From positions 1 through 36,774 of the forward strand of contig CALMKX010000078.1 of NCBI GenBank assembly GCA_937867335.1: 36,774 bases of DNA, read 5' to 3'. The stretch's first letter is position 1, and each line of letters begins with the position of its first letter. This document shows positions 1 through 8,753 of the stretch, piece after piece. The notes beneath the pieces are model-generated. The model was not told the DNA's origin, did not search any database, and was given only the letters and a program-made list of their open reading frames with translations. This stretch comes from an uncultured Acidobacteriota bacterium. GTDB taxonomy: Bacteria > Acidobacteriota > Thermoanaerobaculia > Multivoradales > SZUA-115. A program made the translations under genes and the position numbers.

Positions 1-1789
1 CGGCCGGCACCGCCACCCAGGCCGGCCGGAGCGTGCTCTGCGGCTCTCGGGCCGCTCCCGCGCCCGGCTTCGGCTCCGGCAGATCGGCGCGAGGCGCCAG
101 TTCCTCCAGCGCCTCCGGCTTGCCGGCGAGGGAACGCCAGAGGTCCTGCCAAAGGTCCCGCATTCGCAGCAGGAATTGCGCCTGGTCGGCCACGCCGTAG
201 GAGATCACGTAGCGGTCCCAGCCGAAGACCAGGAAATCCCAGGTCTCGGTCAGCAGCGAGAACAGCCCCAGCGACGAGCTCGAGGGACGACCATCCGGCG
301 GCGTGGGATCGAAGATCGCCCAGCCTTCTTCGGGCAAGTAGGCTTCCACCCAGGCATGGGCGTTCCTCTGGCGGACGATGTAGAACCCCTCCAGGCGGTT
401 GACGTCGCCGCCCAGGAAGCCGGTCGCGAGGCGAGAAGGAATGCCCTGGGAGCGCAGCATCAAGACCATGGCCGTGGCGAAGTACTCGCAGTGGCCGCTC
501 CGGTACTTGAACAGGAAGTCGTCGATCGGCTTGGCGCCGCCTCGGCCGACGAAGTCGGTGGTGTACTCGAACTCCCGGTAGAAGAAGCTCTGCAGCCGCT
601 CCGCACGCTCGCGAGCCGTGCCGCTGCCCATCACCTGGGCGGCCAGGGCCGCGACCTCTGCGGAGACCGCGCTGGTGTCGAGCGCCGGAGAGTCCTCCGT
701 CAGCGCCGGAGGCCGGGACAGCACCCGCGGCTCCGGCCCCAGCCCCACCCGGTAGCGCACCGCCCTCGGCCCCCCCATAGGCAGGGAGATCGAGCCGCTG
801 TCCGAGAGCCGCAACGGCAGCACCCAGGATTCGAGGGTCACCCTCACAGCCTCTACCGGCAGCGCCATGCGGTTCTCGAGCACAGGCTGGAGGAAGACCT
901 CCGCAGTGTTGGTGGGCGTCCGCTCGGCGAGGATGAAATCGTCCGAGCCCGGAGGATGGCGGAGGTCCCTGCCCGCCGCCGGCATGGTGTGCCAGACACC
1001 GTTGCGGTAGCGCTCGTGAGCCCCGGCCTTGATGCGTAGCTCGGTGCCCGGCGGCGGGCGGTGGGCGAAGCGCAGCCGGAGCACCACCTCGGGGTTGTCG
1101 CGGTTGAGGCCGATCGAGTCCAGGGTGACCTCGCTCGTGAAACCGGGAGCGTCGAAGCCCCGGCCCGCTCCCCCACCCGCGCCGACCAGGTAGGGCGAGC
1201 GCACGCGCGGCAAGATGGCGAACAGCGGCACGGCCAGCAGCACACTGGCAAGGGAAGCCAGGGCGAGGAAGCGAGCGAGTGGCACTCGGGCCGGGGGGCG
1301 ATCGCTCCGTCCGAACGAGGCCAGCAGGTGGAGGTAGGCGAACCGCAGCAGGATCAGGAGCAGCAGCGCGGCGAAGGCCAGGAGATAGATCACCACCGTG
1401 GGGTGGGTGCTAGTGGCCATCGAAGCCAGGAACAGGAAGATGATCGCGATCAGAGCCTGCCATTTGTCCCGCTCGCGGGCCAGGGAAAAGAGCTTCACCA
1501 CCACCGCGAAGAGCAACAAATGGATCACCGGCCCCACCGGCCGGCCGCCCGAGAAGAGGGCGAGGTCGACCACGAAAACAGCCAGGTACAACCCGCCGAG
1601 CAGGTTGACGGCGAGAAGAGGCAGGGAAGGTGCTTCGGGGTTCCTCGCGCGGCGGAGGAAGATCACCACCGCCAGGGCATAGAGAGCGAAAAGGGGCCAG
1701 CCGAGGATCTCGTTGAACGGTAGAGGCAGAGGCGCCGCCAGCGCCACCAGGCCGAGGAGCAGCCGCTTCTCGCGCCGGAAGCTGATCAT
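1..1789 (-). CDS. TgpA-like transmembrane transglutaminase, C-terminus beyond the window
   Basis: This is a membrane-anchored transglutaminase-like protein of the TgpA/DUF3488 kind. It starts at the ATG at 1789 and runs off the left edge after about 596 codons. The first 200 or so residues hold several hydrophobic membrane segments, followed by an exported region. The transglutaminase core is clear: SGHCEYFATAMV with the catalytic Cys at about 434, NAHAWVEAY with His at about 478, and FDPTPP with Asp at about 494. A hydrophobic stretch after the core, expected in the family, is not obvious before the edge. The start codon overlaps the stop of the DUF58 gene as ATGA, so the two are translationally coupled. 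The moxR/DUF58/TgpA set is a recurrent operon; the substrate of such proteins is generally unknown, and a role in envelope or periplasmic protein processing is inferred. Confidence 0.9.
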   Translation of the reverse strand, partial: MISFRREKRLLLGLVALAAPLPLPFNEILGWPLFALYALAVVIFLRRARNPEAPSLPLLAVNLLGGLYLAVFVVDLALFSGGRPVGPVIHLLLFAVVVKLFSLARERDKWQALIAIIFLFLASMATSTHPTVVIYLLAFAALLLLILLRFAYLHLLASFGRSDRPPARVPLARFLALASLASVLLAVPLFAILPRVRSPYLVGAGGGAGRGFDAPGFTSEVTLDSIGLNRDNPEVVLRLRFAHRPPPGTELRIKAGAHERYRNGVWHTMPAAGRDLRHPPGSDDFILAERTPTNTAEVFLQPVLENRMALPVEAVRVTLESWVLPLRLSDSGSISLPMGGPRAVRYRVGLGPEPRVLSRPPALTEDSPALDTSAVSAEVAALAAQVMGSGTARERAERLQSFFYREFEYTTDFVGRGGAKPIDDFLFKYRSGHCEYFATAMVLMLRSQGIPSRLATGFLGGDVNRLEGFYIVRQRNAHAWVEAYLPEEGWAIFDPTPPDGRPSSSSLGLFSLLTETWDFLVFGWDRYVISYGVADQAQFLLRMRDLWQDLWRSLAGKPEALEELAPRADLPEPKPGAGAAREPQSTLRPAWVAVPA

Positions 1790-2793
1790 GCCGCCTCGCG
1801 GGCCTGGGGGCCGAGAGCCACCACCCGGGCCGAGCTGTCCGCGGGCAAGAGCGCACCCGGGCCCGGTGCGGCCGGAGCGATCAGAGCGAGCGCCTCGAGC
1901 ACGGCCCAGCGCTGGCGCGCCCCGGCGGCGAAGGGAAGCCGGCGGTCTCGGCTCACCAGCTCCACCTCCCAGCCCCTCGACAGGTGGTACACGGCCGCCG
2001 TGGCCGCTTCGCTCACCAGGTGCTCGAAGCGGGCGATCTCCGCTTCGTCCCGCAGGGCGCCCACACCGTTGTCGAAGAGGATCGAGAGCCGTCGGCTGTC
2101 TTCCGCTTCCCGCTCCAGAAAGATGGTCTGGCCGGTTCGGGCCGTCTGTTTCCAATGGATGCCGCGGGGATCGTCTCCGGGCTGGAAGTCTCGCAGGAGA
2201 TGGAGATCCGGCCCTCGTCCACGCTCGCGGCGGGACTGCTGGCCGTTCTCCCCGGTGGCTTCTGGCTCCACCGAACTCGCCGGAAAGAGCTCCGGGAACA
2301 CCAGGAGCTCGAGCTCCAGCGGGTAGCGCGCCCCCTTCTTGAAGAGCCCGAACGGGAACAGCGTGCTCACGTGCACCGCCTTCAGAGTCTCGAGCCCCCG
2401 GCGCGGGAAGGAGACCTCGAACTCCCCCTTGCCCACACCGGCGACCGGCAGATGGGGCACCAGCCAGGGGCGACTGGTGCGGGCGAGCGAGACCAACAGG
2501 AACCAGCGGGGCCAGAAGCGGCCGCGGTTGCGCAGGGTGAAGGCCACTCCGGTCGGCTGATTGGCGAAGACCTCCCCGGGTGGAGCGAGCTCCACTTCCA
2601 GGCTACGCAGGTTCTGGCGCGACACCACGCCGGAAACCACCAGCACCGCCAGCATCACGGCCCACACCATGTAGAGGGCGTTGTTGCCGGTGTTGGTGGC
2701 GGCGATCGCCACCAGCACGGTGAACAGCACGTACCAGGAGCCGACCTTGGTGATCCGGATCGCCTCCGGAGCGGCGTGGCGCGACTTCGCCAC
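1786..2793 (-). CDS. DUF58 domain membrane protein
   Basis: This 335-residue protein belongs to the DUF58 family. Two hydrophobic helices lie at about residues 20-36 and 38-56, followed by a soluble domain. The family signature DFQPGDDPRGIHWKQTAR is at about 192-209. The segment after it (LSILFDNG) resembles the start of a von Willebrand A-like fold, as is usual in the family. The gene lies 2 nt downstream of the moxR-type ATPase and overlaps the transglutaminase gene by 4 nt, so the three should be co-transcribed. In known systems the MoxR ATPase is thought to act on VWA-type partners such as this one. Its biochemical role is not established. The start ATG is immediately after the moxR stop. 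Confidence 0.93.
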   Translation of the reverse strand: MAKSRHAAPEAIRITKVGSWYVLFTVLVAIAATNTGNNALYMVWAVMLAVLVVSGVVSRQNLRSLEVELAPPGEVFANQPTGVAFTLRNRGRFWPRWFLLVSLARTSRPWLVPHLPVAGVGKGEFEVSFPRRGLETLKAVHVSTLFPFGLFKKGARYPLELELLVFPELFPASSVEPEATGENGQQSRRERGRGPDLHLLRDFQPGDDPRGIHWKQTARTGQTIFLEREAEDSRRLSILFDNGVGALRDEAEIARFEHLVSEAATAAVYHLSRGWEVELVSRDRRLPFAAGARQRWAVLEALALIAPAAPGPGALLPADSSARVVALGPQAREAA

Positions 2794-2795
2794 CG

Positions 2796-3761
2796 CTACA
2801 CCGGAACCGGCAGCTCCGCGAGCAGCCGCTCGAGCGCGCGCCGGGAGGATCCGAGCTCCGGGTTGCCCCGGCGCAGCATCACGCGGTGAGCAAGAACCGG
2901 CGGAGTGAGGCGGGCGATGTCGTCCGGAATCACGAACTCCCGCCCCTCGGCCAGGGCCAGGGCCTGGGAGGCACGATACAGGCCCTGGAGGCCGCGGGTG
3001 GACACTCCGAGGAGGAACTCTCCCCCACGCCGGGTGGCCTCGGCCAGGTTGAGCAGGTACTCGCCGAGCTTGGGCGAAACCTTCACCCGCTTCACCTCGG
3101 CCTGGAGGGTGAGCAGCTCCTCGCCCGAGACCACCGGCTCGAGGCCCGCGAGCTCGGCGTCCACACCACCGTTGAGCAGCAGTCCAAGCTCCTCCTGGCG
3201 CGGCGGATAGCCCAGAGAAAGAGACATCAAAAAGCGGTCCAGCTGGGATTCCGGCAGGGGAAAAGTGCCCTGGTACTCGAGCGGATTCTGGGTGGCGATC
3301 ACCAGGAAGGGCTGGGGCAGGTTGTAGCGCTTGCGCTCGATCGTCACCTTGGCCTCCCCCATCGCCTCGAGCAGGGCGCTCTGGGTTTTCGGGGTGGCGC
3401 GGTTGATCTCGTCGGCCAGGACCACGTTGGCGAAGAGCGGCCCGGCCACGAACTCGAAGCTCTGACTGCTCTGCTTGTAGACCGAGATGCCGATGATGTC
3501 CGAAGGCAGCAGGTCCGATGTGAACTGGATGCGCTGGAAGCGCAGGCCGAGGGAGCGAGCCATGGCCTGAGCAAGGGTAGTCTTGCCCACGCCCGGAACA
3601 TCTTCGATGAGCAAATGCCCTTCCGCTAGCAGGGCCACCACCGCCAACCGGATCGCTTCCTCTTTGCCACGCAGCACACGGGCGATGTTCGCTTCCAGTC
3701 GCTGCACCGGGTCCAGCTTGAAGCGAAGGGGTGCGGGCTCGATCAGGGTTTGGGTCATCAT
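2796..3761 (-). CDS. MoxR-family AAA+ ATPase
   Basis: This 321-residue MoxR-type AAA+ ATPase is first in a three-gene operon with DUF58 and TgpA-like partners. The Walker A motif VPGVGKTT is at about 55-62 and Walker B VVLADE at about 113-118, followed by INRATPKTQSALLEAM, which is very typical of the family. The second half contains the ATQNP sensor-1 region and PLPESQLDRF. Length is normal. Two ATGs in tandem at 3761 and 3758 could start it; an AAGGA Shine-Dalgarno sits about 6 nt before the first. It is cytoplasmic and likely works as a chaperone-like remodeller for the downstream membrane proteins; this comes from the family, not from the sequence alone. Confidence 0.95.
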   Translation of the reverse strand: MMTQTLIEPAPLRFKLDPVQRLEANIARVLRGKEEAIRLAVVALLAEGHLLIEDVPGVGKTTLAQAMARSLGLRFQRIQFTSDLLPSDIIGISVYKQSSQSFEFVAGPLFANVVLADEINRATPKTQSALLEAMGEAKVTIERKRYNLPQPFLVIATQNPLEYQGTFPLPESQLDRFLMSLSLGYPPRQEELGLLLNGGVDAELAGLEPVVSGEELLTLQAEVKRVKVSPKLGEYLLNLAEATRRGGEFLLGVSTRGLQGLYRASQALALAEGREFVIPDDIARLTPPVLAHRVMLRRGNPELGSSRRALERLLAELPVPV

Positions 3762-3814
3762 CGATCCTTGTTTACGCAGCCGGACGGCGCGCGTTGGTAC
3801 CGGCCGGGCGGACG

Positions 3815-4519
3815 CTAGCTGAACAGGTTGAACTTGAGGATGGCCCAGATCGCCGAGAAGCCGTCCTTCCAGCCGATCTTCTTCCCCTCAGCATAGGTAC
3901 GACCCCGATAGGAGATCGGGACTTCATAGATGCGAGCCCGCGAGCGAGCGAAGCGTGCAGTGAGTTCCGGCTCGATGCCGAAGCGGTTCGAGCGCAGGGT
4001 CACGCCCTCGAGCAGCTCGCGGCGGAAGGCCTTGTAGCAGGTCTCCATGTCCGAGAGATTGAGGTCCGTGAGCATGTTGGAGAGAGTGGTGAGGAAGCGG
4101 TTGCCGAGGTAGTGCCAGAAGAACAGCACCCGATGCGGCCCGCCGAGGAAACGCGAGCCGTACACCACGTCCGCCTCGCCGTCGAGGATGGGCGCCAGCA
4201 GCACCGGGTACTCCCGCGGGTCGTACTCGAGGTCGGCATCCTGCACCAGCAGCACGTCGCCCTTCGCTTCGGCGAAGCCGCGACGCAGGGCCGCCCCCTT
4301 GCCCTGATTCACCGGCTGCTCGAAGTAGCGCAAGGGCAGCTCGGTCTTGGCGGCGAAGTCCTGAAGCAGCTCGCGGGTGCCATCCTTCGAGCCATCGTCC
4401 ACCACCACCATCTCGAGCTCCACCCCCGGCGGAAGCGGAGCCCGAGCCACCCGAGCCAGCAGCTCGAGCACCGTTTGGCGTTCGTTGTACACCGGAATGA
4501 CCACCGACAGCCGGGTCAT
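3815..4519 (-). CDS. GT2 glycosyltransferase, DPM1-like
   Basis: This 234-residue family 2 glycosyltransferase has a GT-A fold. It begins with [12 protein letters not shown], followed by the nucleotide-binding [11 protein letters not shown] at about 38-48 and the metal-binding DAD at 94-96 within QDADLEYDP. It lacks the C-terminal membrane helices found in some relatives, which fits dolichyl- or polyprenyl-phosphate mannose synthase-like enzymes acting on the inner face of the membrane. The donor and acceptor cannot be read from sequence. I chose the ATG at 4519 because family homology begins exactly there; the same frame stays open far upstream, but that stretch lies antisense-frame to other genes and has no domain. 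The gene follows the Uma2-type gene by about 38 nt on the same strand. Confidence 0.92.
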   Translation of the reverse strand: MTRLSVVIPVYNERQTVLELLARVARAPLPPGVELEMVVVDDGSKDGTRELLQDFAAKTELPLRYFEQPVNQGKGAALRRGFAEAKGDVLLVQDADLEYDPREYPVLLAPILDGEADVVYGSRFLGGPHRVLFFWHYLGNRFLTTLSNMLTDLNLSDMETCYKAFRRELLEGVTLRSNRFGIEPELTARFARSRARIYEVPISYRGRTYAEGKKIGWKDGFSAIWAILKFNLFS

Positions 4520-4557
4520 GGCGGCGCAGTCTAGCAGGGAGAAGGTTGAGGAACAGG

Positions 4558-5112
4558 TTAAGGCGCGAAGAGCTCGGCCAGCGGCAAGTCGAACCCCGGC
4601 AAGAGGTCCGGCTCGCGCAGGAGATCGCCCTCCGCGAAGCGGCTGGCTTCGGTCGCCGAGCGGTAGGCGAGCACCGAGCGCAGGCGCGGGTCGACCACCC
4701 AGACTCTCGCCACCCCGGCGGCGAAGTACTCGGCCAGCTTCTCGGCCAGCTCGCTCGCGCGGTCGTCCGGGGAGAGGATTTCCACTACCAGCTCCGGCGG
4801 CACGTCGAGGAAACCCGTGCCGCTCCATCCCCGAATCCGCTGGTGGGAGACGAACGCCAGGTCGGCGGCGCGCACGGTGTCGGGGTCGCGGCCGGTGTAG
4901 ATGCCTACCTCGCCGGCGACCACCTGGCCGAGCCGAGCCGAGGAGTTCCAGGCCTGAAGGAGGGCTGCCAGACGTGCTTCCAGAACGCCGTGGACGAAAC
5001 CTGTGGGACTCATGGGCACCACTCTCCCGGCCACCAGCTCGCAGGGCTCGAATTCCGGATGAGCGAGGAGCTCCTCTCCGGTCATCAAGATCTCTGGCGC
5101 TGCGACGGCCAT
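4558..5112 (-). CDS. Uma2-family (DUF820) PD-(D/E)XK nuclease-like protein
   Basis: This 184-residue protein is of the Uma2 family, annotated as putative restriction endonuclease. The opening [22 protein letters not shown] is typical. The PD-(D/E)XK-like core is visible as AADLAFVS (Asp), [11 protein letters not shown] (Glu) and [18 protein letters not shown]. Length is normal for the family. These genes are often single, present in many copies per genome in Cyanobacteria, Planctomycetes and Acidobacteria, and have no proven role. No methyltransferase accompanies it, so a classical restriction system is unlikely. It sits between murB (30 nt upstream) and the GT2 gene on the same strand. Confidence 0.9.
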   Translation of the reverse strand: MAVAAPEILMTGEELLAHPEFEPCELVAGRVVPMSPTGFVHGVLEARLAALLQAWNSSARLGQVVAGEVGIYTGRDPDTVRAADLAFVSHQRIRGWSGTGFLDVPPELVVEILSPDDRASELAEKLAEYFAAGVARVWVVDPRLRSVLAYRSATEASRFAEGDLLREPDLLPGFDLPLAELFAP

Positions 5113-5142
5113 CTCGTTTTGCCCCTTGCCCGTGAGGTGATT

Positions 5143-6135
5143 CTACCCCAGGCCTTCCCGCCAGCCCGCGGCGAGGTCGCCGGCGAGGATCACCTCCGGA
5201 ACCAGCTCCACGCCGAACCGCTCGGCCACCGACCGCCGTGCCTCGAGCATCAGCGCCAGGACCTCGTTCGCCCGAGCGCCGCCGCGGTTGACGATCACGT
5301 TGGCGTGCTTGTCCGAAATCTCGGCGCCACCCGCGCGCCGGCCCTTGAGCCCGCAGGCGTCGATCAGCCGCCCGGCGTGGTCCCCCGGGGGGTTCTTGAA
5401 GATCGAGCCGGCGTTGCCCACGCCGGTGGGCAGGCTCGCCCAGCGCCGCTGGTTGAGTTCGGTGATGCGGGCGAGGCAGGTCTCGGGCAAGTCCGGCCGG
5501 AGACGGAAGCTCGCCCGGGTGAGGATCGAGTCCCCCCGCTGGAGCGCGGTCGAGCGATAGCCAGCACCGAGCTCGGCCACGCCGATCCGCCGGCGAGTGC
5601 CGTCCCGCTCCACCAACCAGGCCGAGATCAACACATCCTTGATCTCCGTGCCGTAGCAACCGGCGTTCATCCACACCGCTCCGCCCACGGTGGAGGGGAA
5701 GCCGCACAGAGGCTCGAGCCCGGCGAGTCCGGCCTTGGCGGTTTCGCGGGCGAGGAGCGGCAGCGCCACACCCGCCCCGGCCTCGGCCCTGGTGCCAGTA
5801 AGCCGAATGCGTTTGAAGCCTTCGCCCAGGCGAGCGACCACGCCCGGCAGGCCGGCGTCGGGAATCAGGATGTTCGAGCCCAGGCCGAGCAGGAGAAAGG
5901 GAAGGCGCTGTCTCGACACCACCGAAAGCAAGGCCGAGAGCCCGGCCTCGCTCGCCACCTCGACGAAGAGCTCCGCCGGGCCGCCGATCTTGAAGGTGGT
6001 GTGGCGGGAGAGCGGCTCGCCCGGGCGCAGCTCGAGGCCCGGCAGGCCCGAGAGCAGCTGGATCGGCGAGGGGGGGGCGGGGGCGGGTTGGAAAGCCATG
6101 AGGCCTGGGCCCGGGGCCGGCCTCGGGCGCCCCAT
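5143..6135 (-). CDS. murB: UDP-N-acetylmuramate dehydrogenase MurB
   Basis: MurB reduces UDP-N-acetylglucosamine enolpyruvate to UDP-N-acetylmuramate with FAD and NADPH, a cytoplasmic step of peptidoglycan synthesis. Recognisable parts are [11 protein letters not shown], the FAD-binding GLGSNIL at about 83-89, [22 protein letters not shown] near 193-195, and the GSIFKNP segment carrying the proton-donating Ser near 244. [14 protein letters not shown] and a late Glu near 314 complete the site. The lack of the long type I insertion suggests a type II enzyme. The first ATG is at 6135; the ATG at 6099, 12 codons in, is an equally good start because neither has a clear Shine-Dalgarno and the N-terminal 24 residues are Pro-rich and not conserved. 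It is isolated from the dcw cluster here. Confidence 0.95.
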   Translation of the reverse strand: MGRPRPAPGPGLMAFQPAPAPPSPIQLLSGLPGLELRPGEPLSRHTTFKIGGPAELFVEVASEAGLSALLSVVSRQRLPFLLLGLGSNILIPDAGLPGVVARLGEGFKRIRLTGTRAEAGAGVALPLLARETAKAGLAGLEPLCGFPSTVGGAVWMNAGCYGTEIKDVLISAWLVERDGTRRRIGVAELGAGYRSTALQRGDSILTRASFRLRPDLPETCLARITELNQRRWASLPTGVGNAGSIFKNPPGDHAGRLIDACGLKGRRAGGAEISDKHANVIVNRGGARANEVLALMLEARRSVAERFGVELVPEVILAGDLAAGWREGLG

Positions 6136-6174
6136 GCTGCCACAACCCGCCGGCCCCGGGTCAAGGCGCGCTCG

Positions 6175-6603
6175 CTAGTAGGTGCTGCAGTAGCGCACCA
6201 CGCCGTCCGAGCAGCCGAGGAAGGCGATCAGGTGGCCGTCGTCGAGGACCTGGGTGTTGGTGCACTGAGGGCCACCCGGGTTGATGGTGAACTCGTACTT
6301 GCTGCCGATCACCACCCACTGGCGGAGGTCCGGATCCCATACCCGGATGTTCACCGGGTTGGCGAAGGTCACCTTGCGGTTGTCCCAGCCGGTCGAGGTG
6401 GTGGCTTCGTAGTCCTCGATGCCGCGCAGAAGAGTCGGCGCGCCGCTGATCTTGAAGATCGAGAAGCCCGGATCTTTCTCGTTGAAGTGGCCGCCCGTCT
6501 GGTAGTCGCAGCGATACCAGGTGTTGGCGAGAGGCGGCGTCACGGCTCCGGCGACCTGAGCTCCCAGGGTGAGGATCAGGGCAAACAGGACCAGCTTCTT
6601 CAT
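6175..6603 (-). CDS. small secreted protein of unknown function
   Basis: This 142-residue protein has a clear signal peptide (MKKLVLFALILTLGAQVAGA) and a mature part rich in aromatic residues, with four Cys (YRCDYQ, PQCTNT, GCSDG, YCSTY) that could form two disulfides outside the cytoplasm. I chose the ATG at 6603 because AAGGAG lies 8 nt upstream; the frame stays open 15 codons further but without signal. I do not recognise a family. It is downstream of no other minus-strand gene and is followed by murB after a 39-nt gap, so it may be read with it. An AT-rich patch around 6690-6712 is the likely promoter area. Confidence 0.8.
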   Translation of the reverse strand: MKKLVLFALILTLGAQVAGAVTPPLANTWYRCDYQTGGHFNEKDPGFSIFKISGAPTLLRGIEDYEATTSTGWDNRKVTFANPVNIRVWDPDLRQWVVIGSKYEFTINPGGPQCTNTQVLDDGHLIAFLGCSDGVVRYCSTY

Positions 6604-6821
6604 GGCGAATCTCCTTGCCAGCCAGTGGCGTTGTGCGATGGCGAACATCGCGGTTTCGCCAGCTCTTCAAGGCAAGCCGGATGCCACAACAGAAAATATT
6701 TAGAATGAGTGACTTACGCGCTCGCCGCGAACCACACTCGGGAATCGGCCCGGGGGGAGGCCGAGGAAAGTCTCGAAAATGGGAGGAGGCTTCTGCCGCG
6801 CACCGGCCGAGGAGAGCCCCC

Positions 6822-6850
6822 TTGAGAACCTGATCCCCTTGCCCTAGACT
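6822..6850 (+). promoter_or_regulatory. predicted sigma-70 promoter of the toxin-antitoxin operon
   Basis: TTGAGA at 6822-6827 and TAGACT at 6845-6850 are separated by 17 nt. They match the -35 (5 of 6) and -10 (4 of 6) consensus. The -10 element runs into the palindrome at 6847-6870, so a repressor there would block RNA polymerase. Confidence 0.5.
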
Positions 6851-6870
6851 AGCTACGATCCTAGCTAGTC
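6847..6870. promoter_or_regulatory. palindromic operator of the mazEF-like pair
   Basis: Perfect 9-bp arms, GACTAGCTA (6847-6855) and TAGCTAGTC (6862-6870), are separated by 6 nt. Five CTAG tetramers occur between 6844 and 6880. Ribbon-helix-helix antitoxins repress their own operons by binding such palindromes, so autoregulation by the gene starting 23 nt downstream is likely. Confidence 0.6.
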
Positions 6871-6892
6871 TTTTCGCTAGTGGGAGCCCATC

Positions 6893-7123
6893 ATGCGAAC
6901 CGTTCAGATGACTCTCGAAGTCGAGCTCTTGACCCGCGTGGACGAAGCCGTAGCCGCGCTGGGGACGAGCCGTTCCGCGTTCACCCGACAAGCGCTCGAG
7001 CAGGCTCTCGCAAGGCTCCAGGAGGCCGCGCTCGAGGCCAAACACCGAGAGGGCTACGAGCGCCAGCCTGTAGTGGAGGGAGAATTCAGCGACTGGCACG
7101 ACGAACAGGTCTGGCCCGACTGA
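6893..7123 (+). CDS. ribbon-helix-helix antitoxin, MazE/CopG type
   Basis: This 76-residue protein has an N-terminal ribbon-helix-helix DNA-binding fold: a short beta strand (RTVQMTLEVELL) then two helices (RVDEAVAALG, RSAFTRQALEQALARL). An acidic, aromatic C-terminal tail (GEFSDWHDEQVW) is of the kind that wraps and neutralises a MazF toxin. Its stop overlaps the toxin start as TGATG. It should bind the palindrome just upstream as a dimer and repress the pair, with stronger repression in complex with the toxin. Family and role are inferred from fold, size and neighbour; the exact RHH subfamily is uncertain. Confidence 0.85.
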   Translation: MRTVQMTLEVELLTRVDEAVAALGTSRSAFTRQALEQALARLQEAALEAKHREGYERQPVVEGEFSDWHDEQVWPD

Positions 7124-7446
7124 TGCGAAGGGGCGAGGTTCGCTGGTACCGGTTCGCGAAGCCCGACAAGAAGCGCCCGGTCCTCTTGCTCACGCGAGAT
7201 AGCGCTCTGGAGTTTCTGGGCGAAGTCACCGTCGCACCGATCACCACTCGTATTCGCAACATCCCCACGGAGGTCGTGCTGACACCCGCCGACGGCCTGC
7301 CCCGCGAATGCGCCGTCAATCTGGATCACTTGCAGACGGTGTCGAGAGGAGAGGTCGGCCCCCTGATCGCACAGCTCGCTCCGGCCCTTCTGCGAGAGGT
7401 CGAAGCAGCACTGCTTTTCGCCCTCGGCTTTCGACCGCGGGTTTGA
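7123..7446 (+). CDS. MazF/PemK-type mRNA interferase toxin
   Basis: This 107-residue protein is of the MazF/PemK family. It opens with MRRGEVRWYRF, matching the family's RGEVWW start, and continues with KKRPVLLLTRD and VTVAPITTRIRNIPTEVVL, a typical core. LDHLQTVSRGEVG corresponds to the late conserved strand and helix. MazF toxins cut mRNA at short single-stranded sites, arresting growth until the antitoxin is restored. I chose the ATG at 7123 because family homology starts there and it overlaps the antitoxin stop by 1 nt; an in-frame ATG at 6880 would be inside the antitoxin's promoter region. The cleavage site cannot be predicted. Confidence 0.92.
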   Translation: MRRGEVRWYRFAKPDKKRPVLLLTRDSALEFLGEVTVAPITTRIRNIPTEVVLTPADGLPRECAVNLDHLQTVSRGEVGPLIAQLAPALLREVEAALLFALGFRPRV

Positions 7447-7457
7447 TCTGAGCGCCA

Positions 7458-7491
7458 GGGCGTCAAGCGGGCTTCGGCTCCCTTGACGCCC
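7458..7491. terminator. stem-loop after the toxin gene
   Basis: GGGCGTCAAG (7458-7467) and CTTGACGCCC (7482-7491) form a perfect 10-bp stem with a 14-nt loop, 11 nt after the toxin stop and before recA. No U-tract follows, so it may be a weak or Rho-assisted terminator. Confidence 0.45.
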
Positions 7492-7593
7492 GGCCTCGCC
7501 GCCCCTATTCTTCCTGCACCTTCCGGCAAGCTCTCGCAGCCTGGCTCTGCTCGGCTCAGCTCCTCCCCTACCCTGGCCCGGCGGACTTACGGC

Positions 7594-7599
7594 TAGAAT
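7594..7599 (+). promoter_or_regulatory. possible -10 element of recA
   Basis: TAGAAT lies 44 nt before the recA start. I find no good -35 at 16-18 nt and no clear LexA-type palindrome, so this is weak. An AAAGGAG Shine-Dalgarno is present about 11 nt before the ATG. Confidence 0.25.
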
Positions 7600-7642
7600 A
7601 CGCCTCCGCGGGGCAGATCACAGCAAAGGAGCCCAGATCACC

Positions 7643-8686
7643 ATGGCAGAACCGAAAGCCGATCGCTTCAAGGCGATCGAGAACGCTTTGACCCAGATCG
7701 AGCGCCAGTTCGGCAAGGGCTCGATCATGCGCCTCGGGCAGCGCGAGAACCTCGGCATCAGCGCCATCCCCACCGGTTCGCTGGCGGTGGATTTCGCCAT
7801 CGGCTGCGGCGGCTTCCCCCGCGGGCGGGTGGTGGAGGTCTTCGGGCCGGAATCCTCCGGCAAGACCACCCTGGCCCTCTCGGTAGTCGGCCAGGCCCAG
7901 CGCCTGGGCGGCGTGGCGGCCTTCATCGACGCCGAGCACGCCCTCGACGCCGAGTACGCCAAGAAGCTCGGCGTGGACATCGACAACCTCCTGGTCTCCC
8001 AACCGGACAACGGCGAGCAGGCGCTCGAGATCGCCGAGATGCTCGTGCGCTCGGGAGGGGTGGACGTGGTGGTGGTGGACTCGGTGGCCGCCCTGGTGCC
8101 CCGCGCCGAGCTCGAAGGTGAAATGGGGGATTCTCACGTGGGCCTGCAGGCCCGGCTGATGTCCCAGGCCCTGCGCAAGCTCACCGCCATCGTCGCCAAA
8201 TCCAAGACCTGCCTGATTTTCATCAACCAGATCCGCGAGAAGATCGGCGTCATGTTCGGCAGCCCGGAAACCACCACCGGCGGCCGGGCCCTCAAGTTCT
8301 ACGCCTCGGTGCGCATCGACATCCGCCGCATCGCCTCGCTCAAGGAAGGCGAGGAAGTGACCGGCAGCCGGGTGAAGGTGAAGGTGGTGAAGAACAAGGT
8401 GGCCGCGCCCTTCCGCCAGGCGGAATTCGACCTCGACTACGGCGAAGGCATCTCCCGTATGGGCGAGCTGATCGACCTCGGCATCGAGCACAAGCTGGTG
8501 CAGAAGAGCGGCGCCTGGTTCAGCTCGGGCGACGTCCGCCTCGGCCAGGGTCGCGAGGCCGCCAAGCAGTTCCTGCGCGACAACAGCGACCTGGCCAACG
8601 AGATCGAATCCAAGCTGCGCGACAAGATGGGCATGCCGCCCACGCCGAAGTCGATCGTCGAAGACCGCGGCGAGGCGGTGGGCTAG
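7643..8686 (+). CDS. recA: recombinase RecA
   Basis: RecA forms ATP-dependent filaments on single-stranded DNA, drives strand exchange in recombinational repair and activates LexA cleavage. The 347-residue protein has the usual length. Walker A GPESSGKT is at about 68-75, with FIDAEHALD, the [22 protein letters not shown] region, the L2 loop segment [22 protein letters not shown], and an acidic-to-basic C-terminal domain. Nothing is missing. The ATG at 7643 follows AAAGGAG. It is transcribed alone, behind a stem-loop and ahead of a strong hairpin. It is the best phylogenetic marker in this window. Confidence 0.98.
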   Translation: MAEPKADRFKAIENALTQIERQFGKGSIMRLGQRENLGISAIPTGSLAVDFAIGCGGFPRGRVVEVFGPESSGKTTLALSVVGQAQRLGGVAAFIDAEHALDAEYAKKLGVDIDNLLVSQPDNGEQALEIAEMLVRSGGVDVVVVDSVAALVPRAELEGEMGDSHVGLQARLMSQALRKLTAIVAKSKTCLIFINQIREKIGVMFGSPETTTGGRALKFYASVRIDIRRIASLKEGEEVTGSRVKVKVVKNKVAAPFRQAEFDLDYGEGISRMGELIDLGIEHKLVQKSGAWFSSGDVRLGQGREAAKQFLRDNSDLANEIESKLRDKMGMPPTPKSIVEDRGEAVG

Positions 8687-8700
8687 GCCATCCCCGAGCT

Positions 8701-8731
8701 TGCCCCCTCCACCGCCTCGGCGGAGGGGGCA
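8701..8731. terminator. bidirectional terminator between recA and the cytochrome gene
   Basis: TGCCCCCTCC (8701-8710) pairs with GGAGGGGGCA (8722-8731). An inner CCG/CGG pair continues the stem across one mismatch around a CCT loop. It lies in the 67-nt gap between convergent genes and can serve both strands. Confidence 0.7.
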
Positions 8732-8753
8732 CCCGCACTTTCTCCCTGCCTTC

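Noticed and set aside
3815-6145. A 776-codon open frame that would join murB antisense-frame, Uma2 and the glycosyltransferase
   Set aside because: Only its last 234 codons match a family; the rest is Pro/Arg/Gly-rich and lies in an alternative frame of murB and the Uma2 gene.
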